Assembly: GCA_049587975.1 (NCBI GenBank)
Contig: JBAVEY010000254.1
Coordinates: 1 to 6,506, forward strand
Direction: 5' to 3'
Length of the DNA: 6,506 bases
Source of the DNA: DASSJM01 sp049587975
GTDB taxonomy: Bacteria; Actinomycetota; UBA4738; HRBIN12
Shown here: positions 5,356 to 6,506 of the stretch, in pieces
Numbering within the stretch: the stretch's first letter is position 1
Layout: each line of letters opens with the position of its first letter
Notes under the pieces: model-generated
Databases searched by the model: none
What the model was told of the DNA's origin: nothing
Seen by the model: only the letters and a program-made list of their open reading frames with translations
Made by a program: the position numbers and the translations under genes

Positions 5356-5390
5356 CTGGCGGTCGATCCCACCTCCGAGAGAGGTGCCGG
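5356..5390 (+). other. Possible stem-loop in the 5' leader
   Basis: CACCTC (5370-5375) pairs with GAGGTG (5381-5386) across CGAGA, and CTGG (5356-5359) can close below it with CCGG (5387-5390). It ends just before the Shine-Dalgarno GAGGGAGG (5393-5400) of the next gene. Unlike its neighbour, that gene has a real leader, so control of translation is possible but unproven. Confidence 0.25.
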
Positions 5391-5405
5391 AAGAGGGAGG
5401 TTCCC

Positions 5406-5783
5406 ATGAGCAAGGTACTTCGAGTCGTGGCGATCGTCGCCGCATTCGGACTGACCGTGTGGATCGGCGTCGTTGCCCTGGCCCAAGGCAGCTCGAGCGC
5501 GCCCACTCCGTCACCCACGACGATGTCGACCACGTCACCCGCCCCCGACAGCGAAGCCGACGACGTGGAGGGCAACTGCGACGAAGCCGAGCACACGAAC
5601 GATCCTGGGTGTCTCGGCGTCCTCCCGGTCGCCGACGACGAGTCGACGCACGAGGACGACCAGGGTGAGGACGTGAACGAGGACGACCAAGGTGAGGACG
5701 TCAACGACGACCACAGGGGCGACCAAGGTGACGACAGCCAGGACGAGGGGAGCGACGACTCCGGCACCAGCAGCGACGACTGA
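5406..5783 (+). CDS. Small secreted Asp/Glu-rich protein with two Cys (125 aa), function unknown
   Basis: The ATG at 5406 has GAGGGAGG 5 nt upstream. Residues 1-26 form a typical signal peptide (MSKVLR, hydrophobic core, ALA before Gln27), so the mature protein should be outside the cell. A Ser/Pro/Thr linker (28-48) leads to a short segment with two cysteines, Cys58 and Cys69, in NCDEAEHTNDPGC, which could form a disulfide loop. From about 76 the chain is strongly acidic and includes two exact nine-residue repeats, EDDQGEDVN (83-91 and 92-100), ending SSDD. The layout parallels the Ser/Asp-rich protein just upstream, and both promoters share the 11-bp direct repeat, so they probably belong to one regulon. 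Cation binding or an envelope-stress role are guesses. Confidence 0.78.
   Translation: MSKVLRVVAIVAAFGLTVWIGVVALAQGSSSAPTPSPTTMSTTSPAPDSEADDVEGNCDEAEHTNDPGCLGVLPVADDESTHEDDQGEDVNEDDQGEDVNDDHRGDQGDDSQDEGSDDSGTSSDD
5652..5705 (+). repeat. 27-bp in-frame tandem repeat, two copies
   Basis: Copies at 5652-5678 and 5679-5705 start with GAGGACGACCA and end in AAC. They differ at two bases, both synonymous third positions (CAG/CAA and GTG/GTC), so both encode EDDQGEDVN. A degenerate third unit may follow. Synonymous-only differences suggest the peptide is kept by selection or the duplication is recent. Confidence 0.8.
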
Positions 5784-5805
5784 GCGGCGATAGCGATCTC
5801 AGCGG

Positions 5806-5822
5806 CCGCGCCTTGGGCGCGG
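5806..5822 (+). terminator. GC-rich hairpin after the acidic protein gene
   Basis: CCGCGCC (5806-5812) and GGCGCGG (5816-5822) pair over 7 bp around TTG, 23 bp after the TGA of the 125-aa protein. No T-tract follows, as is common for hairpins in high-GC Actinomycetota, so this is a candidate terminator only. Confidence 0.4.
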
Positions 5823-5853
5823 TCGCCGCATCCGGATCTCGGGCTCCTCCGCG

Positions 5854-5859
5854 TAGGCT
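5854..5859 (+). promoter_or_regulatory. -10-like box before the 29-codon ORF
   Basis: TAGGCT lies exactly 6 nt before the ATG at 5866, the same layout as TACGCT before the ATG at 4917. This supports a leaderless start here. No clear -35 is visible. Confidence 0.35.
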
Positions 5860-5865
5860 TGAGGC

Positions 5866-5955
5866 ATGAGCAGGATCGTGGTCGGCACGTCGAACTGGTC
5901 GCAGGTTGCCCCACTGCTTCTCCCTCGAAGCGTGGCGCTGGTGTTCGATCCATAG
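5866..5955 (+). pseudogene. 29-codon ORF resembling the N-terminus of a DUF72 (YecE-like) protein; possible remnant
   Basis: The frame from ATG 5866 reads MSRIVVGTSNWSQV and stops at TAG 5953-5955. The opening, a basic residue, a hydrophobic strand and GTSxW, is how DUF72 family proteins usually begin; those are about 240-300 residues long. After the motif the resemblance ends, and the other frames give no continuation that I recognise before the next gene at 5986. A leaderless -10 box at the right distance suggests that a functional promoter and start were once in place. The best reading is a 5' remnant left by an internal deletion. The alternative is a chance short ORF or a genuine small peptide. 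The family match rests on recall of a short motif. Confidence 0.3.
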
Positions 5956-5985
5956 GAGACTCGCGGGCGTCCGGAGAGGAGGGCG

Positions 5986-6506
5986 ATGCTGGCGACCGAT
6001 GCATCCATGGTGTTCCTTCGGATCGTCCACATCGTCACGGGCGTTATCTGGGTCGGCTCGTTGTTCGTGGTGGTGGTGTTCGTGCAGCCCAGCGCCGCGG
6101 CCCTCGGCGCAGCGGGGACGCCGTTCATGTCGGAGCTTCGCCGGCGCGGATTCGTGGATGTCGTCTTCATCGATGCCCTGTTCACGGTCGTCGCCGGGTC
6201 GTTCCTGTACTGGCGCGACTGGCACACGTATCCGAGCTTCGGCGACTGGATCGGCTCGAGCTTCGGGGCCTCGTTGACGGTGGGCGCTCTGCTCGCGATC
6301 TCGGGGCTCGTCGTCGCCGCGGGCCTGACGCGTCCCACGATCGGTCGACTCGTCTCCCTTGGGAAGCACGTCGCCGAATCGGGCGGCACACCCCTGCCCG
6401 AGACGGCTGCGCAGATCGGGGCGTTGCAGCACCGGCTCGTTGTCGCCGAGCGTTTGAGTTTCTCTCTGGTTCTCCTCGCGGTGGTAGCGATGGCGTCGGC
6501 GCGGTA
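5986..6506 (+). CDS. Four-helix integral membrane protein, 3' end cut by the window edge
   Basis: The ATG at 5986 follows GGAGAGGAGGG and the frame stays open for 173 codons to the right edge. Four hydrophobic segments are visible at residues about 8-34, 57-76, 91-113 and 156-172. The first carries FLRIVHIVTGVIWVG, a pattern (His and Trp-Val-Gly in TM1) seen in DUF2269/CopD-like small membrane proteins of Actinobacteria. A conserved-looking YWRD follows helix 2. A cytoplasmic-type segment about 115-155 (TRPTIGRL...LQHRL) precedes the last helix. The final residues, AMASARY, resemble a C-terminus, so only a few codons may be missing. Function is unknown. It does not obviously belong to the two-component module upstream: it has its own Shine-Dalgarno and lies beyond a hairpin. 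Confidence 0.8.
   Translation, partial: MLATDASMVFLRIVHIVTGVIWVGSLFVVVVFVQPSAAALGAAGTPFMSELRRRGFVDVVFIDALFTVVAGSFLYWRDWHTYPSFGDWIGSSFGASLTVGALLAISGLVVAAGLTRPTIGRLVSLGKHVAESGGTPLPETAAQIGALQHRLVVAERLSFSLVLLAVVAMASAR

Noticed and set aside
5652..5705. CRISPR-like or mobile-element repeat
   Set aside because: Only two adjacent units with no spacers, in frame within a coding sequence; it is a protein repeat. No transposase, terminal repeats or tRNA were found anywhere in the window.
5321..6004. 227-codon minus-strand open frame
   Set aside because: It runs antisense to the acidic secreted protein; the Ser/Pro-rich translation mirrors its repetitive Asp/Glu codons. No start signal or domain.
5701..6432. 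243-codon minus-strand open frame
   Set aside because: Arg/His/Asp-rich shadow antisense to the membrane protein at 5986, which has a Shine-Dalgarno, coherent helices and a normal start.

Overview
The window is high-GC bacterial DNA that reads as an uncultured Actinomycetota. The main reasons are the codon use of the right half, short AxA-type signal sequences, hairpins without U-tracts, and starts that look leaderless (a TAnnnT -10 box only 6-7 nt before the ATG). No marker gene is present, so the lineage is an inference. Almost everything here is signal transduction: two paralogous NarL-partner-type sensor kinases on the left, an OmpR/PhoB-type two-component system in the middle, and two small exported acidic proteins that look like its targets.

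Layout. Positions 1-841 (minus strand) hold the N-terminal part of a polytopic HisKA_3 histidine kinase, which runs off the left edge just after its phospho-acceptor His. Positions 842-1103 form a regulatory region with several hairpins, three related CCC-(AT-rich)-GGG boxes and a compact stem-loop leader. It precedes a tiny plus-strand ORF (1104-1187) with a strong Shine-Dalgarno. Positions 1211-2665 (minus) hold a complete paralogous sensor kinase; its true start is at 2665, although its frame stays open further upstream. Positions 2666-2804 are a divergent promoter region.

Positions 2805-3494 (plus) encode a complete PhoB/OmpR-type response regulator, followed after 10 nt by its sensor kinase (3505-4875). 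That kinase appears to begin at an ACG codon with a good Shine-Dalgarno; the first canonical in-frame start, GTG 3550, would cut the first membrane helix in half. Directly after come two small secreted or membrane-anchored proteins rich in Asp/Ser (4917-5291) and Asp/Glu (5406-5783). Each is preceded by the same direct repeat, CTTwACC-4 nt-CTTAGCC with an 11-bp period, the classic geometry of a PhoB/OmpR-family operator. The likely circuit is: sensor kinase, then response regulator, then activation of the two acidic exported proteins.

The right end holds a 29-codon leaderless ORF that resembles the start of a DUF72 protein and stops early (possible gene remnant), and then a four-helix membrane protein (5986 onwards) that is cut at, or very near, its last codons by the window edge. 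The left third is visibly lower in GC and less codon-biased than the right part, so the kinase-paralog region may have a different history.
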